Part shown: positions 1-10,639 of the stretch, one piece after another | Layout: the number at the start of each line of letters is the position of its first letter | How positions within the stretch are numbered: the first letter of the stretch is position 1 | Source: Notospermus geniculatus | Lineage: Eukaryota; Nemertea; Pilidiophora; Heteronemertea; Lineidae | Assembly (NCBI GenBank): GCA_002633025.1 | Contig: NMRB01001160.1 | Location: 66,276-130,275, forward strand | Direction: 5' to 3' | DNA length: 64,000 nucleotides | Notes under the pieces: model-generated | The model's input: the letters and a program-made list of their open reading frames with translations, nothing else | Told to the model about the DNA's origin: nothing | The model's database searches: none | Made by a program: the position numbers and the translations under genes

Positions 1-276
1 AACGTTACTCTTATTTACTGTTATGAGATAAGATGAAATGTTTTGTGGAATTTCAACGTCATCTTGAAATCGGGTCATCGCACAAAGCTGCTGCCATGGA
101 GCGAAGTTTATTGCTTTGATTTTACTTCCCATCTGTCGCGGTCAGCACATCTTGTGAAAATTTCTCTTGAATTGGGTACAAAAAAATAAACCAGCTGGAA
201 CCAGGAATTCTGTTTAAACCTTTTCATTACAATGGAATTTGCGCTTGGAAGCAACAGTAAAGATACCATCCAACAC

Positions 277-578
277 ACCGATTTCACATCTCGCACTATC
301 GCAGCTCCCCTGGTAGAATTTTTAACGGCCACTTCAGTTTTCAACCTCACTACTAGGAGTATGGGCAAAACTTTCCTATATCGAGGTTGAATTGCGCGCA
401 TTGGTTCCCAATCCCGCCACCAGGGGATGTATCCCTGGCGGCGGTATCAGGAACCAACATGTGTTTTTCAACCTCGATCTAGGAAATATTTGCCTTACTC
501 CTGATAGTGAGGTTGAAAACGGAAGTGGCTGTCGAAAATTCTACCAGGTGCTGCGATCGTGCTCGATGTGAAATCGGT
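277..578. mobile_element. Foldback MITE (family A), copy 1
   Basis: The two halves are near-complementary: the left end accgatttcacatctcgc is mirrored at the right end, and matching 'ttcaacctcgat' stretches flank a short loop near 425. A second copy of the family lies at 28133-28439. There is no coding capacity, so it is a non-autonomous DNA element or its relic. The short ORFs inside it are by-products of the palindrome. Confidence 0.8.
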
Positions 579-599
579 GCGTTATGGAGCATTGGCGCA

Positions 600-862
600 T
601 AGCCTAGTGGTTTTGACATCCGCTTAGCAAGCAGCAGGTCCCGGGTTCAAGTTCCAATCCAGCGTGCGTCAAATTGGATTAATCATCCCAGCTCTTTACG
701 TCCGTCGCACGGGACAGTAAGCCGTGGTGCCTTGTACCTTGTGCACTTGGAAAGGGCAAGTAAAAGACCCCATCCAAGTGAGGAACATGAGTAGCTTGAG
801 ATGGCCTCTTTCATACTTACCAGGGCCAAGAATGCTTTGGCTTCAGCCCTGATAAAAAAACA
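600..862 (+). mobile_element. tRNA-derived SINE, copy 1
   Basis: The 5' part has a tRNA-like A box (agcctagtggtt) and B box (gggttcaagtt), followed by a body shared by all copies here (gggacagtaagccgtggtgc, ccatccaagtgaggaacatg) and an A-rich end after 'ccctgat'. At least nine other full, truncated or chimeric copies occur in the window. This copy ends about 70 bases before a splice acceptor of the main gene. Confidence 0.85.
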
Positions 863-930
863 AGTACGGTACGGTAAGATACCATCCAATGCAGTAATCA
901 CATTTGTAATGGTCAACTTCTTCGTTGCAG

Positions 931-1026
931 ATGATGTCAAGGTATTTGTGAACAGTCAACGGCAGGGCAAACTGACCACACGGAACTGGAGTCAGGCCGT
1001 CAACCAAAGCAGGGTCAAGGTCTTTG
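931..1026 (+). CDS. Exon 1 (first visible) of a multidomain extracellular protein
   Basis: A 96-base open exon lies between a good acceptor (ttcttcgttgcag) and a donor (gtaaat). It enters and leaves in phase 1, like the exons that follow. It encodes about 32 residues, including DVKVFVNSQRQGKL and the motif RNWSQAVNQSRVKVF, with two N-glycosylation sequons (NWS, NQS). Joining it to the next exon gives an in-frame ...KVF-E-LEDAS... . I recognise no domain; it could be the end of a beta-sandwich or linker domain whose start lies upstream of the window. There is no signal peptide here, so the true first exon is outside. The donor is weaker than average, so the exon is likely but not certain. Confidence 0.65.
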
Positions 1027-1653
1027 GTAAATAGATACTTTCTATTTCTTTATTGTGAAATATACAAGGTGAATACGCCTACCTCAGCAAGATACAAAAA
1101 GGCATAGATACAAGTGTGGGACTCTCTGAGTTGATGTAAGGAAGGAATTGTGAGGCATGCAGTCTAGGAAAACCCGTCGGATGTCATGTTTGAGGAAAGT
1201 GTTAATGGCCTTGGTGAACCGCACATTTCAACAGCTGAAATGTACTACGTAACAGGTAAACAGTAGCAGGTCAATGCACAGGCAATCTGACAGCCCTTGT
1301 TGATCATTCAGCGACCTCCGACGGGTTTTCCTAGACCGCCACGCAATTTATAACTAGGTTTAAGAAAAATGTGACCCACTCCAGCAAAAGTAGGCACTTG
1401 TTGCAACCGAGGAAAGGGTTGACAACATCACAACAGAATAGCTGAAATGTACGTTGACAATAGTAGTGGACAGCAGTGATAATAGTTGAGTAAACTGATG
1501 ACCAATGATGATCACCTGCGACAAGCACCTACTTTCGCTGGAGCGGTACACAAATGATGAAGAAAAATCCAGACAATCTAATTCACAAAGGCTTTGTAGG
1601 ACTTGGGGATCTGTAAGTTAACTGGACAGTGACATTGTGGACTTCCATTTCAG
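1027..1653 (+). other. Intron with a foldback element
   Basis: Two segments around 1161-1184 and 1312-1337 are complementary (taggaaaacccgtcgg and its mirror). The stretch 1369-1550 is a foldback element with 'agcaaaagtaggcac' at its left end and a mirrored right end. A second copy of that family, in inverted orientation, is at 6143-6340. No further exon is seen. Confidence 0.6.
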
Positions 1654-1806
1654 AACTTGAGGATGCCAGCATGACCAAGTCCAACCCGTGTAAGCCTTAT
1701 TCAAGATGTCCGCGTGCTGCTGCTCAGGGTCTCGCTGGCTGTGACATGAAAACGCAAGACTGTGTCTGTGAGAAGGGCTATGTCCTTAGTGAGGGTATTT
1801 GTATAG
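1654..1806 (+). CDS. Exon 2: EGF-like module
   Basis: A 153-base exon with acceptor ttccatttcag and strong donor gtgagt, phase 1 at both ends. It encodes about 51 residues with six cysteines spaced as in EGF-like domains: NPC...SRC...AGC...DCVC...GIC, ending ...GYVLSEGICI. An N-terminal stretch ELEDASMTKS links it to the previous exon. EGF modules normally occur in secreted proteins or receptor ectodomains and mediate protein contacts. The phase 1-1 exon is the classical unit of exon shuffling. It lacks the D-x-D/N-E calcium site, unlike the next module. Confidence 0.9.
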
Positions 1807-1953
1807 GTGAGTATTCTAAAGCCAGGCGTACATCGCACTTGTGACTGGAAGCAACTGATCTGACAAGAAGTATACAAGGTGCATATATGAAGTATATATG
1901 AAGCATATATGATGTGCACTGTTCAACCTTACATGTTTCTCTGCTGATTTCAG

Positions 1954-2076
1954 ACAAAAATGAATGCCATTTCCCAGAGTACAAGTGCCATCCACAAGCC
2001 GTCTGTAAGAACACAATCGGGTCCTACCTCTGCGTCTGCCAGGCCGGTTACTTTGGTGATGGGAAAAAATGCACTG
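1954..2076 (+). CDS. Exon 3: calcium-binding EGF module
   Basis: A 123-base phase 1-1 exon (acceptor ctgctgatttcag, donor gtaagt). Joined to exon 2 it reads ...CI-DKNEC..., the calcium-ligand start of a cbEGF domain. It continues through CHPQAVC to CKNTIGSYLCVC, which fits the Asp/Asn beta-hydroxylation pattern C-x-N-x4-Y-x-C-x-C, and ends GYFGDGKKC. Six cysteines in 41 residues is the normal family length. Calcium would rigidify the junction with the preceding EGF module. This is the most confident domain in the window. Confidence 0.95.
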
Positions 2077-2264
2077 GTAAGTCATCAGAAGAATCTAGTA
2101 TGACGTCATGTCGCATGCGTGTCTGCATCAGATAATCTCTATCAATAACTATGAGTGTGTGCTTTAACTAACTATGGCTGCACCTTGACTATAACCTAAT
2201 ACTTGTATAAATCTAGGCCGAAACTAGCTATAGTAACTGCTCCACAAACCTCAATTGTAACTAC

Positions 2265-2430
2265 ACCAAAATCACAGTTGTAAGGTCACAGAGGTCTGGC
2301 ATTGCCGGGGTCCAGCTTCTCCTGTTGGTCGGCATTGCTGACCACACAGCAGGCTGTTGATATCTTCGAATCGAAGTCCCGACGCTGATGCTTTTGATAT
2401 ATAATGTTGGAGGAGCTAGATCCCAGTGGC
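2265..2430. repeat. Dispersed repeat, inverted copy at 60925-61110
   Basis: The stretch starting cagttgtaaggtcacagagg is the reverse complement, with mismatches, of the segment around 60925-61110 (ccaacaggagaagctggac, gacctccgtaaccttac). A short fragment also occurs near 35070-35095. It is not coding; the type of element is unknown. Confidence 0.55.
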
Positions 2431-2536
2431 AAGCAGGGGTGGCCGAAACTTCGCTAGTGCTTCGACAGCCTATCGGTGTTAATTGGCAGATGGGCTCCGC
2501 TAGCACTAGTGGAGTTTCTATGCGGCTACCCCAGGC

Positions 2537-2643
2537 CCCGTATTCATAAAGCTACTTAAGTCTAAGTATGACACTTATCCTTTGTTCAACACAAAAGATA
2601 AGTATCATACTTTGACTTAAGTACGTTTATGAATATGGACCCA
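2537..2643. mobile_element. Short palindromic MITE (family B), copy 1
   Basis: An almost perfect hairpin of about 105 bases: attcataaagctacttaagt on the left and acttaagtacgtttatgaat on the right, with a small loop around ttgttcaacaca. A related copy is at 4881-4996. It sits in the intron between the cbEGF exon and the first TNFR-like exon. Confidence 0.85.
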
Positions 2644-2680
2644 GGTCTCTATGGCATTACTACAACTGCGATTTTGGCAT

Positions 2681-2970
2681 ATACAGTACAGGTCACAATT
2701 GACATCCCTACAGCTTTGCGTAAGTTACTCGTAAGTTACGAGTAACTTACGCATAACTCACGGCTTTGGTTTCGTGTAACATACCGCATAACTCGCCAAA
2801 ATCGCATAACTCGCCTCGTAACTCACTGTGTAACCGCGTAATTAGCGAAATTCGCGTAACTCACCTCGTAAGTTACACGTAACATAGCTCGTGAGTTGTT
2901 GCGTAAGTTACGAGTGACTTACGCGTAACTTGCGCGAATTTAGGGATGTCAGTTGTGACCTGTACTGTAT
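2681..2970. mobile_element. Non-autonomous DNA element with 30-bp terminal inverted repeats
   Basis: The left end atacagtacaggtcacaa is mirrored by ttgtgacctgtactgtat at the right end, and the inverted match continues inward to 'catcccta' (about 30 bases). The interior is a run of degenerate gtaagttacg/cgtaacttac units on both strands. No ORF is present. The dense internal GTAAGT motifs are potential cryptic splice donors inside the intron. Confidence 0.8.
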
Positions 2971-3186
2971 GAGTACCACTACATGCAGAACTATGCTACA
3001 CCCATAACCAGTTGATATAAAATTGATGTGCAGGCAATACCACTTGCAATATTGACTTCACCATTGGACACTAACGCTACCCCTAACCATTAATCTGCAA
3101 CCTGTACTTTATTCCGACATCACCCATAACCTGCTTCCAAATCTTCGCTTAAACCTCAATATAACCGTAACATCTAACCTTTCCAG

Positions 3187-3261
3187 CCTGCAGTCGAGGT
3201 TGTCTAACGGGAGACTACGCATCCTCCCCATGCAACTCTACCCACGACAGAGTTTGTTCCC
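3187..3261 (+). CDS. Exon 4: TNFR-type cysteine-rich segment, first half
   Basis: A 75-base phase 1-1 exon (acceptor ctaacctttccag, donor gtgagt). It encodes ACSRGCLTGDYASSPC followed by NSTHDRVCS, with an N-glycosylation sequon NST. The pattern C-x2/3-C-x2-G-x-Y-x4-C-x5-D-x-VC is that of TNFR cysteine-rich repeats. Together with the next exon it makes about 50 residues with the CSPCGEC junction expected of such a module. Equal-length 75-base exons suggest an internal duplication. TNFR-type repeats mediate ligand binding in extracellular proteins. The assignment rests on spacing only. Confidence 0.8.
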
Positions 3262-3985
3262 GTGAGTATCCACTGTCGCCATCTATTCATAGCCGCTGTA
3301 ACCTCATGGCTGTAGCAACGCCTTTGTCATAGCACAATCTTTTAGTGTGGTCTACTGCATTCCAGTTGCCAATGGCCACGCCAGACCTTTTTGCTTGGCA
3401 TATAGATTTAAAAGTCCAGTCTTCGGTCACCATGGTAATATCCTGCTGGCGGTTACATCTGCTGCTTTCCTACAATCACTACGTGATCTTTGGCAAAAGT
3501 TGGACAATAACAATAACTCAAATGCCTGTCATATATTACGTACATCATACCTTTTGGTATTTTCGGTAGGTTACGTTCAGAATCTCTGGGAAATGTCATT
3601 GAGCAATGTGTTTGATTGTTTGTGTTCCATTATATCTTGATATTAGAAGAAAGTTACAAGGAACGACCACTGGACAGTTTGTCTGGCGATTACCATTTTA
3701 TTCTTTAAAGACAATACTACCGGTACATGCTTCTTCCCTTGTTATTTACCTAAACATTTGTGCCCTTGTCCCGCTTGAAGAGCTTAGCATGCATGCGGCC
3801 ATTGAATGGTATTAAGCTTCTGATGTCATATGGTGAGAACTGTTAGACTGCCATCTTTGTTGGAGTGGTCTATTATGTTGACCCATTACTTGATGGTTTT
3901 TGAAGGGAAAACATATAGATCATTCAGCAGCCCTGACCACCTTGATTACTAGTGAAATATCAATAATTTGCACATGTACATTTCA
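3262..3985 (+). other. Intron, no feature seen
   Basis: The sequence is AT-rich with scattered stops in all frames. Short ORFs around 3345-3815 show no splice context or recognisable motif. Confidence 0.5.
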
Positions 3986-3989
3986 ACAA

Positions 3990-4392
3990 GTTAACTCATC
4001 TGTCCCCAGAATCCAGCAGACGGCATCTTCTGTCAAAGTTTTCTCACATCCTATGGTACTGATTGAAAAATATTTGAAGAAACGTTGTTCCTGTGAACCA
4101 TCTGAAGAATGTTTCTTCAAATTCTTTCCAATAGACGATATCACTCCAAAAGTGTGCAGCACCTGACGGTACATGTAGGTGCAGCGTTGATTTGAAAAAA
4201 AATCCACTTGTTTCATCGATCATGACGTCGTCTCACGTCAAGTTGTCATGGAATGAGTACGGGACGTCGTGACGCTGTATCTACCGTCAGGTGCTGCGCT
4301 CTTTTGGAGTGATAGAGTCTATTCATTCCAAAAGATTTTAGAAATTTTCCACAGAAGATACTGCCTGCGGAAACCTGGGGGCAGATAATTAA
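3990..4392. mobile_element. Long foldback element
   Basis: The left arm (catctgtccccag ... agcacctgacggtacat, to about 4175) is complementary to the right arm (taccgtcaggtgctgc ... cctgggggcagat, about 4275-4392). The arms are imperfect over roughly 170 bases. The ORFs here (about 88 and 77 codons) are inside the palindrome and are not supported as genes. Confidence 0.7.
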
Positions 4393-4639
4393 GAAATGAC
4401 CAAACAAAGTTGTAAACCAGTTTGGTTTATTTGCATGCCAAATAAATAAGGCTGCATGCATGAACTGCCTCTGGGAAGCCATCAAACTGCAGAGTGGTTG
4501 AAGCAGTTTATAGCCCACAACCTGTTTGGTAACAACAGATTGTAAGCAGTTCTGCTATTGTCTTCATAATGCAAGGAAATCAGAGAAATAATGCCATGTA
4601 TCTTTCAATTCTTTTATCCTGAACTCTGTTTTCTTCCAG

Positions 4640-4714
4640 CGTGCGGCGAATGTGACGGTTCCACCTTCGAGGCTGCCAAGTGCGGTGAAGAGACTCAGGA
4701 TACATTATGTATTC
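4640..4714 (+). CDS. Exon 5: TNFR-type cysteine-rich segment, second half
   Basis: Another 75-base phase 1-1 exon (acceptor tctgttttcttccag, donor gtaagt). Joined to exon 4 it reads ...VCS-P-CGECDG..., continuing STFEAAKCGEETQDTLCI. The run C-S-P-C-x2-C-x9-C-x7-LC again has TNFR spacing. Four cysteines in this exon and four in exon 4 would form one or two disulfide-bonded half-modules right after the EGF pair. Substrate or ligand cannot be inferred. Its phase and size match exons 4 and 6. Confidence 0.8.
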
Positions 4715-4880
4715 GTAAGTAAAGTCAGGGTTGGTGATGACCAGTGAGGACCAAGGTGATGTTGAGATTAGTTTAAAAAAACAACCTGCATGCCCTGATC
4801 TGCCTTAGATTTTGTTTGAGCTTTCTAAAAGTGTCTTATGTTTCATTTTCCTTGGTTCTTAAGCATTCCCCTAGGGCCCT

Positions 4881-4996
4881 GGATCCATATTCATAAACAT
4901 ACTTAAGTCGAAGTGTGATACATTGTACTTATCTTTTGTGTTGAACAAAGGATAGGTGTCATACTTAGACTTAAGTAGTTTTGTGAATATGGGTCC
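4881..4996. mobile_element. Short palindromic MITE (family B), copy 2
   Basis: The hairpin ccatattcataaacatactt / acttaagtagttttgtgaat shares its terminal and internal sequence with the copy at 2537-2643, including the loop-side ttgtgttgaacaaagg. It lies about 165 bases downstream of the second TNFR-like exon. Confidence 0.8.
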
Positions 4997-5510
4997 TGTG
5001 CCTGCTTGTTGTTCTGCAATGTAAGTTAGCGTTACTGGCTGCTGAAACCAAACAACATATCTGCCAGCTCAACCTTTCATGCCTGGATGAGGTGTAAGGC
5101 AAAGTAGAGTTGCTTTGGTCGGACTTAGCCACACTTTCATTAAAACCTGACTTTTCTCAATGCTTCAAGCAAAGAGAAAGTCTAACTTCAGCTATACTTT
5201 TGGCTAAAGTCCGACCCAAGCCATAGGGCCTCAGACTACAAGCCAAAGACCTGAATCATGACACTACTTCGACTTAAGTCGATTTCAACACCATCTGTGA
5301 TGAACATATCTCAGACACATAATTCATCAATATATTTGTATATTTGTGGGTCATCAGTTCATTTGAAATAGACACCAGATGTTGACTTATGGTGTTTGAT
5401 TTATGTGATTTCATGTACAAAGGTCTGGTGTCAACTTATGCGTGGATTGCAAAAAAACGTGAAAAATACCGGATCAGTTGTGAATGGCACAGTTCTTTAG
5501 ACGATAAGAG

Positions 5511-5685
5511 CAGTCAGCCGTACTTATCGCCAAAAGATGGCAGCAAAGTTCTAACGGACCAATACAGAAGAAATTTCTCTTGATTGGTGCTCAATCAAGC
5601 ATGAGTGGGTCCACTAAGCATTGAATCGGGCCGTAGTGACACCTATTGGTCAACTGACTGACAGCTCCTATTGGCTGACTTCTTG
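5511..5685 (-). repeat. Dispersed repeat, related to the copy-2-only insertion at 52346
   Basis: The segment from gccaaaagatggcagcaaag to cctattggtcaactgactga is the reverse complement, with mismatches, of about 52450-52622. That second location is present in only one copy of the tandem duplication, which shows that this is a mobile family. A single N follows at 5776. Confidence 0.65.
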
Positions 5686-6142
5686 TGTTGATGCAGGACA
5701 GTAAAACTGCTGCGTCAAACTTGACTACATGCCTACACGCCCATGACTACATGCCCCATGGACCTCTAGGCAAACNAAAACTGAGTTGATTTCATTGGTT
5801 TACCATTAGCTGCAATTAGTTGATTAGTTGAGGTACCCCTTTAACTACTTTGGTGTACCTAGGTGAACTTAAGCAATGCTTTCTCCCTCCCTGTTGAGTC
5901 CTCTTGCGTTCCCTTGCTTGCTACATCTGATCACATCACCCATTCATGTCTTCGGAAATCTTGTACGTTATGTTCGGAGTTTGTCATGACATGCTTTTGT
6001 ACACTTCTATTATGTTGAGTAAAATCCTTCACGTCTTCAACACACGAAGGAATAATTCTTTTAAGTGGAAAACCTTTGCAGTTTTGCCAACGAGCCTAAG
6101 TTTTGCACACCTTATACCATGCAACTTCTGTTTCTTCATTTT

Positions 6143-6340
6143 GTGACCCGATCTAGCAAAAGTAGGCACATGTCGCAGGTGATCATCATTGGTCATCAGT
6201 TTACTCAACTATTGTCACTGCTGTCCACTACTATTGTCAACCTGCAGAGACGTACATTTCAGCTATTGTGTTGTAAGGCCGTTAACCCTTTCCTCGGTTG
6301 TGACTTGTGCCTACTTTTGCTACATGTAGATCGGGTCGCA
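6143..6340. mobile_element. Foldback element (family C)
   Basis: The ends gtgacccgatctagcaaaag and ctacatgtagatcgggtcgc are inverted repeats, and the next bases, agtaggcaca/tgtgcctact, pair as well. The interior (gatcatcattggtcatcag, ctattgtcaacctg) matches the element at 1369-1550 in inverted orientation. Confidence 0.75.
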
Positions 6341-6881
6341 CTTGCTAAGTCAAATCACAAATTTTGCTTCTGTTATTTGCCAAAGTCGTCCTCGCACCCG
6401 ATCATGCTTATCAATGTCCTGCTGGTAAAATGCAATGCTAATACCTTGTAAAATGTATCTCTTATGCTTCTCCAAGTAAGGTAACCTTGGTACCGAACGC
6501 ATGCTGGCTAGGAGTTCACATATAAACTACTATAAAATAGGTTGTTGTTACTCTCTAATCCTTTCAAAAGCTGAAAGAAAATCGAAGAATTCCTTAAAAT
6601 TGCAAAAAGGGTCTTTGATCTGGTGAATTCATAACTTCATCATATTCCGGGACAGGAAAATCCATGTTGTCAATTAAAACAGTTTATTTTTTTCAACAAC
6701 CTTGTTTTCCTCTCTTCACGTTGTAAGAGTTGTATCAAACTTCCGGCTTAATATTTTCTGTTGAGATGGTGCTAAAGTCTACAGTCGTTGTCCAGTTACA
6801 TTGTAACGTGATGTCCTACCCCAGTTACACTTGTCAATGTTGATGTCATCATCCATGGTTCCATTATATCTTTTGAAGAGC

Positions 6882-7310
6882 CCTGATGGCCGAGTGGTTA
6901 TCACATCCACTAAGCAAGCGACAGCTCTCTGATTCAAATCCAGTCCAGGCCATATCGGATTAATCATCCCTGGCTCTTCACGTCCGTTGCATGGGACAGT
7001 AAGCCGTGGTGCCTTGTACCTTCTTTCTTTGCAAGGGCAAGTAAAAGACTCCATCCAAGTGAGGAACATGAGTAGCTTGAGATGGCCTCTTCCATACTTA
7101 CCAGGGCCAATAATGCTATGATGGAAAGATACAAATACACGTACATTACCTCTTCCTGGGCCATATGGGATTAATTTTATCCCTGGCTCTTCAGTCCGTT
7201 GCATGGGACAGTAAGCCATGGTGCCTTGTACCTTGTGTCTTTGCAAGGGCAAGTAAATGACCCCATCCAAGTGAGGAACATGAGTAGCCTGCAGATGGCC
7301 TTCCATACTG
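6882..7310 (+). mobile_element. tRNA-derived SINE, copies 2 and 3 in tandem
   Basis: A full-length copy begins with ccctgatggccgagtggtta and runs to the '...ccagggccaataatgc' end near 7115. A second copy lacking the tRNA head follows at about 7147-7310. The 178-codon minus-strand ORF across this stretch is made entirely of SINE sequence. Confidence 0.85.
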
Positions 7311-7319
7311 TGCAAGTCT

Positions 7320-8035
7320 TAAGTAAAAGCATTTGCTTACTTTTATGAATCCACTAGCTATTGACAGTCAAGTTAATTCCATGTAAACATGACATCTAGC
7401 CAATCCACAACCAATCAACATCTTGTTAATACCGGTATGTGAGAAGCAAACAAATGTGACGATAGTGAACCATTTGTGTTGAATTGAAAAATTCATTGAA
7501 TTTTCAATCCATATTCGACAAATCAATAATATATGCCATTAAAAATGTTGTTTTTGTGTGTGATTTTCATATACATGTTCAAACGCCAAACGCTTCATGC
7601 TTAAACACTAACATCTTTGCAAATCTTTTGCAGTAAAACACATTTGCAGAAAAATGTGTGTTAAAAATTTCAATCCATGTGGACAATGTCTGTGATGACA
7701 AACTTCCTACGTATATTCTCCTCTTTTCTCTCACTTTTTACACTTTTCCATTTTCTCTTTTCTTTGGTCTACTTTCATCTACCCTTGCAAAGTTTATCAA
7801 CCAGATTACAGAGATCGTCTTCATTGCAATCTTATACCTCTGGTGAGACTGAAGCATTTTCAGCAATTATATATTATTAAAACAAAATGAAGGCCATCAT
7901 TTTCCTGCTACAGGGCCAATTTTCCTGAAACCCTGCTGCCTTAGTTGACTGCTTGGTGAAGGCTACATCAGTCTGTATATACTGTAGGTAACATACATGT
8001 AATAGGTTGCCATGTTGATCTATATAAAATGAATG
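7320..8035 (+). other. Intron, no feature seen
   Basis: AT-rich sequence. A T-rich tract followed by 'cag' near 7634 gives only a short open stretch, which hits a stop without a phase-1 donor. Confidence 0.4.
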
Positions 8036-8059
8036 CGACACCTAGTTGAAGATCAAATG

Positions 8060-8120
8060 TTTATTGGTCCGAGGACCCGATACACGCTTTCGACACTTTC
8101 TGTGTCTTCATCAGGTATGA
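8060..8120 (-). ncRNA. Hammerhead-ribozyme-like core motif in a retroelement fragment
   Basis: On the minus strand CTGATGA (plus 8108-8114) is followed by a perfect 5-bp stem GACAC/GTGTC with loop AGAAA, then GAAA (plus 8088-8091). This is the conserved core layout (CUGAUGA, stem II, GAAA). I could not pair convincing stems I and III, so activity is doubtful. Such motifs are known in Penelope-like and other retroelement ends. Confidence 0.4.
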
Positions 8121-8129
8121 AGCTATTGG

Positions 8130-9310
8130 AAATGACATAATATGTACAGGGTTGCAATAAATTAGCAAGATGAAGTAACAGGTGTATTTACAACAGAGGT
8201 GGCAGCTGGAGAAATTGTAGTAATCACAAGTTATCACAAGTTGAATATATATATATTGAACTGTGTCAAATTGACACAGTTATTGAACTGTGTCAAATTA
8301 CCAACAACTATCCCCACCAGAACTAAGACGTCAAAGTCATACACCAACATTCACCAACTCCGGTATTCCAGAGATTTAGATTTATTTAGCATTCATCTTT
8401 TGTTCATATTTTCATTGCTTTAGATTTTTTTGTCGTTTCATTATTTTCAGTTGTGCAGATGTATGACATGTACAAGCGCCACCAAAAGATTACAGATACC
8501 GTGGTTATACGTAAATAGACAATATACAATTTCAAACATAACTGCTATAACAACCAAAAGGACAATTTTGGTAGCTCCCTAGCCTTAGCACAGACTGATA
8601 TATCCATCCTGTACCAACAGGTGGTGCTCTGCTCCTGACGCATCAGGAGGGAACTTCCCCCTTGTGTACCCTGCACAGTTCATACCCTATGGGTATATTG
8701 GCTTTTCCTACTGGTACAGTAGGTGTTAAGTTAGCGAGCTATCAAATAGATGCCTTGAAGCTACTGTCCCAGTCTTTAAAATCTGTCTAAAAATATAAAA
8801 TTCTAATATCTCTGAAAAGACACTGCCAGTAGTTCACTGTAGCACTAACATCAATAATGCCTATAACATCTGTCCGCGCGAAAGTGTTCAGTGCTGCTTC
8901 TGTTGTTGGCGTACTGCTAAATTTCTGCTGACACAAGTTCCTGCCAGCGAAAGGCCTGTCTGGTCACAGAAGCCTACAGTATTTCTCTACAAAACTTGGC
9001 ACCCCATCATATCAGTGGTATATGCCCTGCACTTGCATCTATACAAATATGACTATACAAATATGTTATCCACATATCGAATCTCTTTCTGGATTGCCAG
9101 ATGATCAGGATGTACATGACTTTATCTGCACAATTCTGCTTTTCCTCCTTATTTTTAGCACCAAGTGCAGTTCCACCTCCCAGTCTACGCCAAATTTCAC
9201 TACCTGTCACAGCACACAAGCCAAATGCTCTGCACTGACTATCCTGCCATGCAAAATGTCCAGTCTGTCAACCATTCTACTAAACACCAATGTCACCCAT
9301 TAGTTCAAAC
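8130..9310 (+). other. Intron, no strong feature
   Basis: A local direct repeat 'ttgaactgtgtcaaatt' occurs near 8250-8300. Otherwise there are only scattered short ORFs without splice context. Confidence 0.4.
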
Positions 9311-9314
9311 ATAA

Positions 9315-10100
9315 AGCAGTAACAAAGGAAATGGTCAATTCAAGAATGAAAAGTGGTAAAACAAAGGAAATGGATAATTCAAGATTGAAAAGTGGTAAAA
9401 CAAAGGAAATGGTTAATTCAAGAGTTAAAAGTGGTAAAACAAAGGAAGAATGGTTATTCACTGGTCGTAAAACAAAGTAAATGGTTGCTTCAAGAATTGA
9501 AAGTGGTATAAACAAAGGAAATGGTTAATTTGAGAATGAAAAGTGGTAAAACAAAGGATGAATAGTTGATTGAAGAATGAAAAGTGGTAAAACAAAGGAA
9601 ATGGTGAATTCCAGAATGAAAAGTGGTAAAACAAAGGAAATGGTCAATTCAAGAATGAAAAGTGGTAAAACAAAGGAATTGGTCAATTTAGGAATGAAAA
9701 GTGGTATAAACAAAGGAAATGGTCAATTCAGGAATGAAAAGCCGTAAAACGAAGGAAGTGGTCAATTCAAGAATGAAAAGTGGTAAAACAAAGGAAATGG
9801 TGAATTCCAGAATGAAAAGTGGTAAAACAAAGGAAATGGTGAATTCCAGAATGAAAAGTGGTAAAACAAAGGAAATGGTCAATTCAAGAATGAAAAGTGG
9901 TAAAACAAAGGAATTGGTCAATTTAGGAATGAAAAGTGGTATAAACAAAGGAAATGGTCAATTCAGGAATGAAAAGTGGTAAAACAAAGGAAATGGTCAA
10001 TTCAAGAATGAAAAGTGGTTAAACAAAGGAAATGGTCAATTGAGGATTGAAAACTGGTAAAACAAAGGAAATGGTTAATTTAGGAGTGAAAAATGGTAAA
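9315..10100. repeat. Minisatellite, about 38-bp unit
   Basis: About 20 imperfect copies of a unit containing gtggtaaaacaaaggaaatg, gtcaattcaagaatgaaaa. Units vary by small indels. Both strands show long low-complexity ORFs (for example NSRMKSGKTKEMV repeated), which are products of the array and not proteins. Confidence 0.95.
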
Positions 10101-10639
10101 TCAGCCTGTTGTGTTTTGCTCTTCATTGTCAACATTAGGAGTAATTATTAAATGATCAAGGCAGTTAAACTGATTATTCATCATTAGTTTGTATAATTAA
10201 TAAAATGTATGTCACTGTGTCTGATGTACGGTAATGTGTAGTACAGGCACCGATGGCTTTTAGCTTTCCCCCTAGCTTTCACAGTTCACAGATTTCACCA
10301 ACAATCCAAGGAACTTTTAAGTATTCTGTCCTCACTATCAGATATTTCCTTGACTCTGATTTGCAGACATTTCTTTCTCCCTGAGTACCATTTAGGCCCC
10401 TATACATTGCTTTCTGTACAAAACCATCTTTTTCCTTTGCATTTATCTCCTGTACAAATATGATTTCACCGATGCACTTCACTTCCACTTCCACTGCACA
10501 TTAATCATGAATACTTCTCATTTACATTCTGTAGAGACATGTAATTACATTTTATTCCGTACAATCTTTTTCTTCCCCTGATTCAGGTGGTCATAGGCAT
10601 TAAGTACACCCCCTTGTTTTGTGACCCAAAATATCTTGA

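Noticed and set aside
6779-7315. 178-codon minus-strand ORF
   Set aside because: Consists of two tandem copies of the tRNA-derived SINE.
7635-7695. Cysteine-containing short open stretch after tttgcag
   Set aside because: In phase 1 it hits a stop (tga) after about 20 codons without a usable donor; probably chance.
9688-9948. Repetitive ORFs on both strands (FILELTISFVLPL / NSRMKSGKTKEM)
   Set aside because: Products of the 38-bp minisatellite, open only because unit indels happen to keep frame.
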